From: Candidatus Limosilactobacillus merdigallinarum
GTDB taxonomy: Bacteria; Bacillota; Bacilli; Lactobacillales; Lactobacillaceae
Length of the DNA: 64,000 bases
Assembly: GCA_019114515.1 (NCBI GenBank)
Contig: DXFH01000022.1
Location: 1-64,000 of the forward strand
Direction: 5' to 3'
The position numbers and the translations under genes are program-made. Each line of letters begins with the position of its first letter. Position 1 is the stretch's first letter. This document shows, one piece after another, positions 25,694-34,570 of this stretch. The notes under the pieces are model-generated. The model was given only the letters and a program-made list of their open reading frames with translations, did no database searches and was not told the DNA's origin.

Positions 25694-26767
25694 TTATTTT
25701 GCCAGTTCGGCGTTCACTTGGTCACTAACACTGGCGCTGGTTGCCATTGTACGTTCACCGGCTAATATCATATGGTCTAATGTCGCTTGCCAGGTCATAT
25801 GCTGCAGGTAGCAATTAGCAGTCATTGCCACCATCGCTGCGCCAACCCCATTTGTATTCATTACCCGCAAGTGGTTGTTATATGGACGGCTATCTTGATT
25901 TTGTCCGTCATCATAGAAGAGTCCCAGACGGTCAACATAAAGATATATCGCCGTTTTAAACATCTGGTGTAGTTGGTTAGCACAATGCTGTGCGGCTGCG
26001 ATATCTTTAATATCCACGCCCGACAACAAACTGCCTTCGACACCGTTAATCACCAAACCGGTTAAGTTAACATTATCCTGCACTAGATTAGGCGCCTTAT
26101 TAACCGATACGGATTTAGCAAATAGTGGTACTTTCACGTGATCATATAACCAGCGGATACTTGCGCTCGGGATGTTAGAATCAAAAATCACCAACTGGCT
26201 TTTATTAATATTGACTAATTCACTTTGCAAAAAAGCTGGCGATAGACGATTATTAATGTCCATATCGTCAACCCCAATCAGGCGCTGACCGTCATGACGG
26301 TTGATATATAAATAAATAGAAGTTGGCTTATCTAGCAACTGTTTGGCGTAGAACAAGTTAATATTGCGTCGCAGGGCATCTTCTTTAAATGTCTGCCCAT
26401 TCTGGTCATTACCATAGACTGTAATCAGGTTAGTGTTCACTCCTAGCTGAGCTAAGTTAGCAGCAATATTACGTCCTACTCCCCCTAACTGTGTCACAAT
26501 ATGACCGGCATTCGATCCTTTTGGTACCAGGTTGTCCTTTTTTAAAATGCCATAAACATCCATATTAGTAGCGCCGATGACCGTAACGTATTTTTCGGCC
26601 GGCAACACATAACCCTTACCACTAATCAAACCAGCTTTGATCAAGCGCGAAATGTGCGATGCTACGCCTGGCCGTGTAATGCCAAGCCGTTGTGCTAATT
26701 CTTTTTGGGTAATGAGTGGATTTTCCTGAATTAATTTTAAGATTTGGGATTCACGTTCTGTTGGCAT
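25694..26767 (-). CDS. Transcription regulator: winged HTH fused to an inactive PfkB kinase domain
   Basis: A 357-residue protein. Residues 1-55 form a winged helix (ESQILKLIQENPL, QKELAQRLGITRPGVASHIS). Residues 58-357 align end to end with the kinase at 24540. The sugar-side signature is kept (LGGVGRNIAANLAQLG), but the catalytic GAGD is GVGA (Ala 310), the SLGADG motif is YVDRLG, and FADP is FAKS. So ATP binding and catalysis should be lost while ligand binding may remain, making a sugar or nucleoside sensor. The ATG at 26767 has TAGGAGG 7 bases upstream; longer frames run antisense into rdgB. HTH-PfkB fusions are known, but usually with an intact kinase. Confidence 0.85.
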   Translation of the reverse strand: MPTERESQILKLIQENPLITQKELAQRLGITRPGVASHISRLIKAGLISGKGYVLPAEKYVTVIGATNMDVYGILKKDNLVPKGSNAGHIVTQLGGVGRNIAANLAQLGVNTNLITVYGNDQNGQTFKEDALRRNINLFYAKQLLDKPTSIYLYINRHDGQRLIGVDDMDINNRLSPAFLQSELVNINKSQLVIFDSNIPSASIRWLYDHVKVPLFAKSVSVNKAPNLVQDNVNLTGLVINGVEGSLLSGVDIKDIAAAQHCANQLHQMFKTAIYLYVDRLGLFYDDGQNQDSRPYNNHLRVMNTNGVGAAMVAMTANCYLQHMTWQATLDHMILAGERTMATSASVSDQVNAELAK

Positions 26768-26852
26768 CCATATCCTCCTAAAAATAAAATGTATTGAAAA
26801 AGACTCCTGATCCGTATTAGAGTGTAAGTTAACAAATGGAAGGAGTTTCAAC

Positions 26853-27446
26853 ATGCAAACAATTATTATTGCGACAAAGAACCAAGGTAAAGCACGCGAA
26901 TATCGTGAAATGTTTGCCCCTTTGGGATTTGAAGTAAAGACCCTCGCCGATTTTCCTGCATTAAACATCAACGAAAACGGAAAGTCATTTGAAGAAAACG
27001 CCACGATTAAAGTCAAAGCGGTTGTCAAAGGGTTCAACCTTCCTGCCATCGCTGATGACTCGGGTTTAGTAGTTGATGCCCTAGATGGCCGTCCAGGCAT
27101 TCATTCAGCTCGCTATGCTGGCGATCATGATGATGCTGCCAATCGAAAGAAGCTGCTGCGTGAAATGGCCAACGTACCTGATGAAAAGCGCACTGCTCAT
27201 TTCCATACTACCATCGTTGGCTTAAAACCGGATGGAAAAAAATTAGTTGCAAACGGCCGCGTTGATGGTCATATCATGCATAAAGAAATTGGTCATAATG
27301 GTTTTGGTTATGACCCACTATTCTATGTCGACCAGTTACAGTGTTCAATGGCCCAATTAACTGCCGATGAAAAGAATGCCATTAGCCATCGTGGTAATGC
27401 TCTACGCGAATTTATGCAACACTTTGATGAATGGTGGCGGGGCTAA
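26853..27446 (+). CDS. rdgB: XTP/dITP diphosphatase (non-canonical purine NTP pyrophosphatase)
   Basis: House-cleaning enzyme hydrolysing dITP, ITP and XTP to monophosphates, 197 residues. Motifs of the HAM1 family are clear: TKNQGKAREY, FEENATIKVKA, ADDSGLVVDALDGRPGIHSA, GFGYDPLFY and SHRGNALREF. AAGGAG precedes the ATG. It diverges from the HTH-pseudokinase gene with an 85-base gap and converges on yrzB. Confidence 0.97.
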   Translation: MQTIIIATKNQGKAREYREMFAPLGFEVKTLADFPALNINENGKSFEENATIKVKAVVKGFNLPAIADDSGLVVDALDGRPGIHSARYAGDHDDAANRKKLLREMANVPDEKRTAHFHTTIVGLKPDGKKLVANGRVDGHIMHKEIGHNGFGYDPLFYVDQLQCSMAQLTADEKNAISHRGNALREFMQHFDEWWRG

Positions 27447-27496
27447 TTTGCTTTATTAACATTCGTCATTATCAATTAACGTATTTTAAGCTGAAC

Positions 27497-27547
27497 GAAA
27501 AAGCAGTCAACCAGGTTGAATTCACCAACTTGGTTGACTGCTTTTGT
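27497..27547. terminator. Bidirectional terminator between rdgB and yrzB
   Basis: AAAAAGCAGTCAACCA and TGGTTGACTGCTTTT pair around a GGTTGAATTCACCAACT core. A and T runs on both sides suit the two convergent genes. Confidence 0.92.
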
Positions 27548-27559
27548 TTTAATTAGAAA

Positions 27560-27868
27560 TTAGGCATTAAAATTACCATCGTCGTCAATAAAGGTGTTGA
27601 TAACTTCCTGCACCATTTCCCATTCTTTGTCGTCTTCAATTGGCAGCAGCTGAACATCATCACCTTCAGCTGCATCCGGATTCTTTAATTCAAAGGCTTG
27701 AATGCTGACTTCATCAGCGTGCTCTTCATCAGCTGGATAGAGGCAAATATACCACTTGCCACTATCATCTGCTTGAAAGCGCAGTGCTTCTTTGAACAGC
27801 TCTTCATTACCCTTTTCATCAACGAGGCTGAATTCTTCGCCTAAATCTTCTGGATGTATTTGACTCAT
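27560..27868 (-). CDS. yrzB: DUF1292 family protein (YrzB)
   Basis: A small acidic protein of 102 residues, DUF1292. Sequence features: EFSLVDEKGNEELF, ICLYPADEE, LLPIEDDKEWEMVQEVINTF. The function is unknown; it is conserved with ruvX and ireB in Bacilli. The ATG at 27868 has GAGG 6-7 bases upstream and lies just after the ruvX stop; an in-frame GTG 12 bases earlier overlaps that stop. Confidence 0.92.
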   Translation of the reverse strand: MSQIHPEDLGEEFSLVDEKGNEELFKEALRFQADDSGKWYICLYPADEEHADEVSIQAFELKNPDAAEGDDVQLLPIEDDKEWEMVQEVINTFIDDDGNFNA

Positions 27869-27876
27869 ATTAAACC

Positions 27877-28317
27877 TCACAGTCTGCTCGTCAATTTGCC
27901 ATGACGATCCAAGTAGTTTTGCAAAATCAGGCTAGCTGCTAATTCATCAATGACCTTTTTCTGCTTGCGGCGTGAAATATCGGCTTCCTCAACCAGCATT
28001 CGGTGAGCTTCAACAGTTGTCAAACGCTCATCTTGATAGTCAATTGGTATGTCTGGGAAACGCTTCTGCAGCAATTCACCATAGTGGTGAGAAGCCTCAA
28101 CGCGTGGCCCTTCAGTATTATTCATATTCTTTGGCAGACCGATCACGAAGCCAGCTACTTGTCGCGCTTTTACTAACTCTGCGACCCGATCAATACCAAA
28201 GATTTCATTATCCTCATCAATTGGGATAATTTCCACGGCCTGGGCGGTCCAACCTAAAGGATCACTTTCCGCCACGCCAACTGTTTTTGAACCAACATCT
28301 AAGCCTAATAGCCGCAT
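27877..28317 (-). CDS. ruvX: Putative pre-16S rRNA nuclease / Holliday junction resolvase (YqgF)
   Basis: A 146-residue RNase H-fold nuclease. [17 protein letters not shown] carries the first catalytic Asp, [13 protein letters not shown] the central motif and [12 protein letters not shown] the Glu-containing third motif. In E. coli YqgF matures the 16S 5' end; a role at Holliday junctions has also been proposed. It starts one base after the ireB stop, within the ireB-ruvX-yrzB operon. Confidence 0.95.
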   Translation of the reverse strand: MRLLGLDVGSKTVGVAESDPLGWTAQAVEIIPIDEDNEIFGIDRVAELVKARQVAGFVIGLPKNMNNTEGPRVEASHHYGELLQKRFPDIPIDYQDERLTTVEAHRMLVEEADISRRKQKKVIDELAASLILQNYLDRHGKLTSRL

Positions 28318-28318
28318 A

Positions 28319-28582
28319 TTACTCTTCCCCGTTGTTCTTGAGATAAGACCGTACTAATTCTTCAATAATCTCATCCCGTGCATGCTCACGAATCAGGTTA
28401 CGTGCATTGTTCAACCGCGGAATATATGCAGGGTCACCAGAAAGCAGGTAGCCCACAATTTGGTTGATTGGGTTGTAACCCTTCTCCTCGAGCGCGTCAT
28501 AAACGGTCTTCAAGGTCTCTTTGACGTTTTTCTCGTGCTTTTGTCCAAAGTTGAAAAACATCGTTTCATCAGTATTCGCCAT
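28319..28582 (-). CDS. ireB: IreB family regulatory phosphoprotein (DUF965)
   Basis: An 87-residue protein of the IreB family, a substrate of the PASTA kinase IreK in Enterococcus that affects cephalosporin resistance. Recognisable parts are [42 protein letters not shown] and [15 protein letters not shown]-like [16 protein letters not shown]. The ATG at 28582 has GGAGG 8 bases upstream and is preferred to one 15 bases earlier. It follows alaS, as in most Bacilli. Confidence 0.94.
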   Translation of the reverse strand: MANTDETMFFNFGQKHEKNVKETLKTVYDALEEKGYNPINQIVGYLLSGDPAYIPRLNNARNLIREHARDEIIEELVRSYLKNNGEE

Positions 28583-28664
28583 TTGGGTCACCTCCACCTT
28601 TAATCAGTTTCTAATTCTACTATACCAATTCACAAATAACAATAATAATGAATTGGGTTACGAT

Positions 28665-31319
28665 TTAATCTTCATTCATTGCAGATACAGCATCTAACAT
28701 GGCCTGCTTTAAGCCGGCTGGGTTCTTGCCACCAGCTTGTGCTAAGGTTGGACGGCCACCACCGCCACCCTGAATGTCCTTGGCAACCTTCTTGATCAAG
28801 TCGGCAGCCTTCAGTTCTTTGGCCTTTTCATCGCTAACGGCAACGAGCAGGTTTGCCTTACCTTTGCTCTCGGTACCTAATACTAAGACGTCAGACAATT
28901 TCTTTTGCCGCCACTGATCAGCTAATTGACGCAATTGACCCATTCCGGCAACGTTAACAACCGCCGCAATAATTGAGCCAGACTTGGTGTCTTGCACATT
29001 GTCAAAGACTTGACCTGCTTGTTGGGAAGCCATCTTTGCCTGTAAGATTTCCTGTGCTTTTTGGGCCTGTTTCAGTTGTTCTTGCAATTCAGCAACCCGG
29101 TGTGGAACTTCCTTTACTTGGGCCACCTTCAATTCATTGCTAGTTTCTTGTAAGTAATCAACCCATTCTTGCATATACTTGAAGGCATCATCAGCAGTAA
29201 CGGCTTCAATACGGCGAATCCCAGCACCAACGCCAGATTCAGACATGATCTTGAACAGGCCGATTTCATTCGTGTTGTTAACGTGATCACCACCACAGAA
29301 CTCCGTGTTGTAATCCCCAATTTTAACCACGCGAACGGTCTTACCGTACTTGCTGTCAAATAAGGCAATGGCTCCCATCTTCTTCGCTGACTCTAAATCA
29401 GTTTCCACAGTGGTAACTGGCAGCTGCCGCCAAATTTGTTCGTTAACCATGGCCTCAACCTTTGCCAAATCAGTGCTCGTAATCTGTCCAAAGTGGTTAA
29501 AGTCAAAGTGCAGGTAATGATCCGCAACCACGGAACCAGCTTGCTGAGTATGAACACCCAGCACATTACGCAAAGCTTGGTCGAGCAAGTGAGTAGCAGT
29601 ATGGTTCTTTTCAATCTTCAAGTGCCGAAGCCGGTCTACAACTAGTTGATAACGAGCGCCTAATTTCAATGGTGTCGTCAACTTAACCCGGTGCAGATTT
29701 TGTTGGTGTGGTGCATGTTGTACATCAACCACGCGACCAACTTCATGACCATAATTGTCGATAATGACCCCAGTATCAGCAATTTGACCACCCATCTCGG
29801 CATAGAATGGCGTCACATCAAAGATCACTTCTGCGTTCTGATCACCTGGTTGAGCAACTTTGACGTGTTCACCCGCTTGAACCAAACCAATAACCTTCGC
29901 GTTGTCCACTTTCAACTGATCGTAACCGACATACTTACTTGGGGTAGTAAATTCGGTCCATACGTCCTTTTGGACACCCATCCCGTTATCGATGTTCCGT
30001 GCTTTTCGGGCCCGTTCCTGTTGTTCAGTCATCGCTGCTTCAAAGCCCTTTTCATCAACGTCCAAGCCTTCATCCGCGGCGTATTCCTTGGTCAACTCAA
30101 TTGGAAAACCGTAAGTATCATAGAGCTTAAAAGCGGTCTGACCATCGATTTTTCCGTGTTGCTTGTTCTTAGCACCGGCAACCACACTGTTTAAGAGATT
30201 AAGACCACCATTCAGAGTGGAACTAAAGCGCTTCTCTTCTGACAAGATGACAGAAGCAATGTAGTCTTCATTCTTCTGAACATCGGGGTAGTAATCAACC
30301 ATGATTTTAGCCACGGTTGGCACCATCTTAGACAGGAATGGATCATCGATACCTAGCTTCTTGCCGGCAACCACGGCCCGCCGGAGAAGACGACGAATCA
30401 CATAGCCCCGTCCCATATTTGATGGCAAGGCTCCGTCACCAATTGCAAAGGTGATGGCCCGTATATGGTCAGCAATGATGCGGAATTGAATATCATTCGC
30501 ATCATTTTGCCCATAAACTTTGCCGTCAGAATATTCTTCGGCTTGCTTAATTAACGGTAAGAAAAGGTCGGTTTCAAAGTTGGTCTTGGTATGTTCAAAG
30601 ATTGAAACCACCCGTTCCAGACCCATACCGGTATCAATGTTTTTATGGGGCAGCGGTTCATACTTATCTTCCGGCGTGTGGTTAAACTGACTGAACACGA
30701 TGTTCCAGATTTCTAGGTAACGTTCATTTTCACCACCCGGATAGCTTTCTGGGTCGTCTTCAGGCAAATTATTCATTGCTTGGCCACGGTCATAAAAAAT
30801 TTCCGTGTCGGGACCAGATGGGCCTTGACCAATATCCCAGAAATTGTCCTTATTGGGAACCAAGTGATCCTTCAATACACCGGCCTTCAGCCAGCCTTGG
30901 TAAGCTTCATGGTCCTTAGGATAATAGGTAATGTAAAGACGAGACGGATCAAAGCCAAACCATTCGTCACTGGTTAATAATTCCCAGACCCACGGAATGA
31001 CCTCATCCTTGAAATAATTACCGACGGAAAAGTTCCCCAGCATTTCGAACATCGTTTGGTGGCGGGCAGTCTTACCAACATTTTCAATATCGTTCGTCCG
31101 CAGACTCTTTTGTGAACTAGTCATCCGCGGATTTTCCGGAACCACTTTACCATCGAAATATTTCTTCATTGTGGCAACCCCTGAGTTAATCCATAACAGG
31201 GTTGGGTCATCAACTGGAACTAATGACTGACTAGGCATTTCCTTATGACCATGTTGGATAAAGAAATCCAGGAACATCCGCCGTACCTGGGCACTATTTA
31301 ACTTCTTAAGCTCTTTCAT
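28665..31319 (-). CDS. alaS: Alanine--tRNA ligase
   Basis: Charges tRNA-Ala with alanine, 884 residues, the normal length. The class II catalytic core is N-terminal, with GHKEMPSQSLVP, LWINSGVATMKKYF and FEMLGNFSVGNYFK. The editing domain has HTATHLLDQALR and the zinc/Cys motif FCGGDHVNNTNEIG, and the C-Ala domain ends with GGGGRPTLAQAGG. It is controlled by the T-box leader at 31330-31529 and heads the alaS-ireB-ruvX-yrzB cluster. Confidence 0.98.
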   Translation of the reverse strand: MKELKKLNSAQVRRMFLDFFIQHGHKEMPSQSLVPVDDPTLLWINSGVATMKKYFDGKVVPENPRMTSSQKSLRTNDIENVGKTARHQTMFEMLGNFSVGNYFKDEVIPWVWELLTSDEWFGFDPSRLYITYYPKDHEAYQGWLKAGVLKDHLVPNKDNFWDIGQGPSGPDTEIFYDRGQAMNNLPEDDPESYPGGENERYLEIWNIVFSQFNHTPEDKYEPLPHKNIDTGMGLERVVSIFEHTKTNFETDLFLPLIKQAEEYSDGKVYGQNDANDIQFRIIADHIRAITFAIGDGALPSNMGRGYVIRRLLRRAVVAGKKLGIDDPFLSKMVPTVAKIMVDYYPDVQKNEDYIASVILSEEKRFSSTLNGGLNLLNSVVAGAKNKQHGKIDGQTAFKLYDTYGFPIELTKEYAADEGLDVDEKGFEAAMTEQQERARKARNIDNGMGVQKDVWTEFTTPSKYVGYDQLKVDNAKVIGLVQAGEHVKVAQPGDQNAEVIFDVTPFYAEMGGQIADTGVIIDNYGHEVGRVVDVQHAPHQQNLHRVKLTTPLKLGARYQLVVDRLRHLKIEKNHTATHLLDQALRNVLGVHTQQAGSVVADHYLHFDFNHFGQITSTDLAKVEAMVNEQIWRQLPVTTVETDLESAKKMGAIALFDSKYGKTVRVVKIGDYNTEFCGGDHVNNTNEIGLFKIMSESGVGAGIRRIEAVTADDAFKYMQEWVDYLQETSNELKVAQVKEVPHRVAELQEQLKQAQKAQEILQAKMASQQAGQVFDNVQDTKSGSIIAAVVNVAGMGQLRQLADQWRQKKLSDVLVLGTESKGKANLLVAVSDEKAKELKAADLIKKVAKDIQGGGGGRPTLAQAGGKNPAGLKQAMLDAVSAMNED

Positions 31320-31329
31320 GACTTGCTTC

Positions 31330-31529
31330 CTTTCAAAAAAAGAAAATCCATCAGTCTAGACAGAGACGCCGGACGACGCGGTACCACTCTGCTTGCAACG
31401 ATGGATTTCGTTTGCCTCTTAAAGCATTTTTTAATTGTTTGCATGGGCAGCAGCTACTAAATTAACATTGGCCCTTTCACCAACCAGGCTGTCTCTGTGC
31501 TGTTAATTTAACGGTTATATCCCAAACCG
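31330..31529 (-). promoter_or_regulatory. T-box riboswitch, alanine (alaS leader)
   Basis: The T-box bulge reads AGAGTGGTACCGCG on the minus strand (31377-31390); its UGGU fits the A73 discriminator of tRNA-Ala. A terminator forms from GAAATCCATC (31400-31410) and GATGGATTTTC followed by T residues. Stem I is compact: TAAATTAACA (31501-31510) pairs perfectly with TGTTAATTTA (31459-31468), and the loop after it, GTAGCTGCTG, contains Ala codons GCT. Uncharged tRNA-Ala would favour read-through into alaS. Confidence 0.9.
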
Positions 31530-31535
31530 ATCATT

Positions 31536-31564
31536 ATTATAGGCGGCTCGCTTAATAAAATCAA
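31536..31564 (-). promoter_or_regulatory. Promoter of the alaS leader
   Basis: TTGATT (31559-31564) and TATAAT (31536-31541) are 17 bases apart on the minus strand. The -35 lies across the cshB stop codon region, so the unit begins right at the end of the upstream gene. Confidence 0.8.
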
Positions 31565-32949
31565 TTGCCATAACGCTGTGAACGCTGAGCTGCGCGTTCA
31601 GCACGATGTTGCTTCTGACGGGCACGACGCGCTTTTCGCTGCTTGTGACGCTGTAACTGTTGTGCCTTCTGTCGTTCCTCATCCTTGATCTTATTCTTGA
31701 TCCGTTTCTTGTAACCAGGTTTAACCTTCTTCTTCGCCTTCTTAATGAAGCCCTTTACTTCCGGATCTAATTGCTGCTGACGGCGGCGATAATGCTTGCG
31801 TCGGTTACGATCATGCGTATTGACAATTCGTCCATGGCTGATGGTCTTGGGGATAAAGTGAATGCCCCGCTCTTCCAGCTTACTGATCAGTTCATCTTCA
31901 CCAGGCGAATAGAGAGTAATAGCAGTGCCTGCCAGTTTACCCCGACCAGTTCGACCGACACGGTGAACAAAGTATTCTAGGTCTTGCGGAATGTCATCAT
32001 TAATTACCAATGAAATACCCTTCACGTCAATTCCACGGGCAGCCAGGTCAGTAGCGACCACATATTGGTATTCCAGATTACGCACTTGCCGCATCATCTT
32101 TTTCCGTTCACGTGCCGGCAAGCCACCATGGATCAGTGCCACTTTCAGTCCCTGTTCCGTCAAAAAATCGTACAATTCATCTGCCCGTTCACGGGTATTG
32201 GCGAAGACTAATGCTAAGAAGGGTTCACCCATCGTCAACAGGGAGTAAATCAATTGGTTCTTATCACGTCCCTTAGTCGACATCAGCCAGTTTTCCACAT
32301 TGGGATTGATTACTGTCTGCGGTGGGATTTCCTCTTCAACCGGATTTTCCATGTATTTTTTCAGGAATGGACGCAGGCCCTTTGGAATGGTTGCTGAAAA
32401 GACCATCATTTGTGGTTGTTCCTGGAAACGAGCAGCAATGCCATCAACCTGGTTCAAAAAGCCCATGTCCAATGTCATGTCGGCCTCATCAATCACTAAT
32501 TGGGTGGCTTCATGAATATCCAAGCTAGCGCTATTAATTAAGTCCATGATTCGTCCAGGCGTCCCAATCACCAATTGAGGTTGATGGTGCTTCAGCTGGT
32601 TAATCTGCCGTTCCTTATCAGTCCCACCAACATAGTTGTGAATGGTAAAGGGATGGGGAGCAAACTTATTTAGTTGCTTAGCTGCCTGATAGGTTTGATT
32701 GGCCAATTCACGGCTCGGATCAGTAATTACTGCCTGTACTTTGTTATCATTAGTCAACATGGCAAAGATTGGCAAAAGAAAGGCATGGGTCTTACCACTT
32801 CCCGTGGCAGACTGGCCGACCACAGCCTTGCCTTTTTTAATTACTGGAATGACCCGTTCTTGAATGGGGGTTGGTTCCACAAATCCCAGGTCAGCCACTG
32901 CTTTTAATAACCAATCAGGCAAATCAAAGTCTTTAAATTGAGCTGTCAA
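31561..32949 (-). CDS. cshB: DEAD-box RNA helicase (CshB type)
   Basis: ATP-dependent RNA helicase of 462 residues, likely in ribosome assembly and cold adaptation. Motifs in order: Q motif, Walker A SATGSGKTHAF, PSRELANQ, GTPGR, VIDEADMTLD (DEAD), VFSATIP, and the helicase-C HRVGRTGRG. The last 90 residues are extremely Lys/Arg/Gln-rich, an RNA-binding tail. The TTG at 32949 with AAAGGAG 8 bases upstream is the start, placing the Q motif at the usual distance from the N terminus; a longer frame overlaps nrnA. Confidence 0.94.
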   Translation of the reverse strand: MTAQFKDFDLPDWLLKAVADLGFVEPTPIQERVIPVIKKGKAVVGQSATGSGKTHAFLLPIFAMLTNDNKVQAVITDPSRELANQTYQAAKQLNKFAPHPFTIHNYVGGTDKERQINQLKHHQPQLVIGTPGRIMDLINSASLDIHEATQLVIDEADMTLDMGFLNQVDGIAARFQEQPQMMVFSATIPKGLRPFLKKYMENPVEEEIPPQTVINPNVENWLMSTKGRDKNQLIYSLLTMGEPFLALVFANTRERADELYDFLTEQGLKVALIHGGLPARERKKMMRQVRNLEYQYVVATDLAARGIDVKGISLVINDDIPQDLEYFVHRVGRTGRGKLAGTAITLYSPGEDELISKLEERGIHFIPKTISHGRIVNTHDRNRRKHYRRRQQQLDPEVKGFIKKAKKKVKPGYKKRIKNKIKDEERQKAQQLQRHKQRKARRARQKQHRAERAAQRSQRYGN

Positions 32950-32971
32950 TTTAATAACTCCTTTCTCATCG

Positions 32972-33916
32972 TTAAGCATTAGCGGTGAGTTCATCTAGCT
33001 CGGCCACGATCTTTTCAATCTCGGCCTGGTCCTTAGCTTTCGCACCACTAGCTAATGCATGGCCACCACCATCATGTTTCTTTGCTAATTCATTGATTGC
33101 TGGGCCCTTAGAACGCAGGCGTACCCGAAAATGACCGTCCTCTTGCTGAACAAAGATCGCCCAGGCATGGACATCCGTAATTCTTCCAGGCAGCGAAACG
33201 ACTGCTGAAGTTCCGGCTTCCATTAACCCAAAGCGTTTTAGTACATTGTCGGTTAATACCACGTAAGCGGCGCCGCTCTGCGTAATCGTCAGATTTTCAT
33301 AAACATAGGCTGACAAACGTGCCACTGCTGGGCTGATCTGATTTTCACGCTGACTGATATCTGATGCGTGAGCACCGGAAGCCATTAATGCACCCGCAAC
33401 CAGCATCGTTTTGGCCGTGGTTGCCGGATACAAGAAACGCCCCGTGTCACCAACAATGCCCGCATACAAAGCATCGGCCGCTTCAGTTGGCATCTTCAAT
33501 TCTGTAGCAAAATGCTGGTAAAAGGCATAGATCATTTCGGAACAACTTGAGGCCTCTGGCTCCACCCACATAATATCGCCAAACGGCTCGTCGTTCGGGT
33601 GGTGGTCAATTTTAATCAGCTTATCACCATTATTAAAACGCCGATCATCAATCCGCGGTGCATTCGCGGTATCAGTAACGATTACCAGTGCGTCCTGATA
33701 ATCGTCCCCATTGACCTTATCCATCTTGCTAATCCACGATAGTCCCGGAATTTCCTTACCGACAACGTAAATTTCCTTATAGGGGAAAGAAGCCTTTAAA
33801 ATACGCGCGAGGCCCACTTGCGAACCAATGGCATCCGGGTCAGGTCGTTGGTGTCGATGAATAATAATCCGTGAATATTTCTTAATCTCCGCCATGATGG
33901 CATTCATTTGGTCCAT
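32972..33916 (-). CDS. nrnA: DHH-family oligoribonuclease / pAp phosphatase (NrnA-like)
   Basis: Bifunctional enzyme degrading short RNA or dinucleotides and pAp, 314 residues. The metal motifs are HRHQRPDPDAIGSQ, VIVTDTANAPRID, KIDHHPNDE (DHH) and GIVGDTGRF; the DHHA1 substrate domain closes with HDGGGHALASGAKAK. GAGGTG precedes the ATG. cshB follows 22 bases later, so the two may share a transcript. Confidence 0.94.
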   Translation of the reverse strand: MDQMNAIMAEIKKYSRIIIHRHQRPDPDAIGSQVGLARILKASFPYKEIYVVGKEIPGLSWISKMDKVNGDDYQDALVIVTDTANAPRIDDRRFNNGDKLIKIDHHPNDEPFGDIMWVEPEASSCSEMIYAFYQHFATELKMPTEAADALYAGIVGDTGRFLYPATTAKTMLVAGALMASGAHASDISQRENQISPAVARLSAYVYENLTITQSGAAYVVLTDNVLKRFGLMEAGTSAVVSLPGRITDVHAWAIFVQQEDGHFRVRLRSKGPAINELAKKHDGGGHALASGAKAKDQAEIEKIVAELDELTANA

Positions 33917-33937
33917 AACTACACCTCATTTGTTATT

Positions 33938-33979
33938 AAAAAAGCTGTGATATTACCAAGTAAAGGCCACATCACAGCA
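33938..33979 (-). terminator. Terminator after yajC
   Basis: Minus-strand GCTGTGAT and ATCACAGCTTTTTT pair with an 18-base loop. It separates the mutS-to-yajC series from nrnA. The 83 bases between it and the yajC stop hold nothing recognisable. Confidence 0.85.
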
Positions 33980-34062
33980 AAACAGCAATCTTTTAATCCA
34001 TAAAGCTTGGCCTAGATCTAACAACGAAAAGTTTCTTTGCTAGATTGCCAAGAGCCAATGCT

Positions 34063-34509
34063 TTATTTTTCAGCAGCGTCTGAGTCAGCAGCAACGGCAC
34101 TATCTGCTGGTGCAGCAGATTCTTCTTCACTTGCTGATTCACTAGCATCGGTACTGCTGCTTTCGCTATCAGCAGCCGTAGCTTCACCTGCAGCAGCACT
34201 GCTCTTAGCAGGTTGATCACTTGCCTGTTGCTTTTCCTCATCCGCATGAGAGATTACTCGTTGAATAGCAATCAAATCAAAAGTCAGGTAAATACCTTCA
34301 CAATCAAGTGTAACGGTCCGGGCCTTTTCGTTGACTTCATTAACCACCCCGTGCAGGCGGCCAATGGTAACCACTTCGTCACCTGGCTTCAACTTACTCA
34401 TCATATCAGCATGTTGACGACGCTGCTTTTGCTGTGGCCGAATCATAAAGAAATACATCAGCGCAATCAGCAAAATAATCATTATTAAGCTGGACGTACT
34501 AGAATTCAA
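34063..34509 (-). CDS. yajC: Preprotein translocase subunit YajC
   Basis: Single-span accessory subunit of the Sec translocon (with SecDF), 148 residues. After the N-terminal helix SLIMIILLIALMYFFMIRPQ comes the diagnostic QQKQRRQHADMMSKLKPGDEVVTIGRLHG. The usual family length is about 85-110, and here an extra tail of about 55 residues, almost only Ala, Ser, Asp and Glu, is added. The start is probably TTG at 34509 with GAGG upstream. It sits downstream of the tgt-like gene, the normal yajC location. Confidence 0.93.
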   Translation of the reverse strand: MNSSTSSLIMIILLIALMYFFMIRPQQKQRRQHADMMSKLKPGDEVVTIGRLHGVVNEVNEKARTVTLDCEGIYLTFDLIAIQRVISHADEEKQQASDQPAKSSAAAGEATAADSESSSTDASESASEEESAAPADSAVAADSDAAEK

Positions 34510-34570
34510 ATTATTTCATCCTCTCTAAAAATCGATTCTCTTCTAGGTTACCAAAAAAAGGGCCAAAAAG

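Noticed and set aside
25694-27100. Longer form of the HTH-pseudokinase starting inside rdgB
   Set aside because: The extra residues are the antisense reading of rdgB, and the ATG at 26767 has a strong TAGGAGG site.
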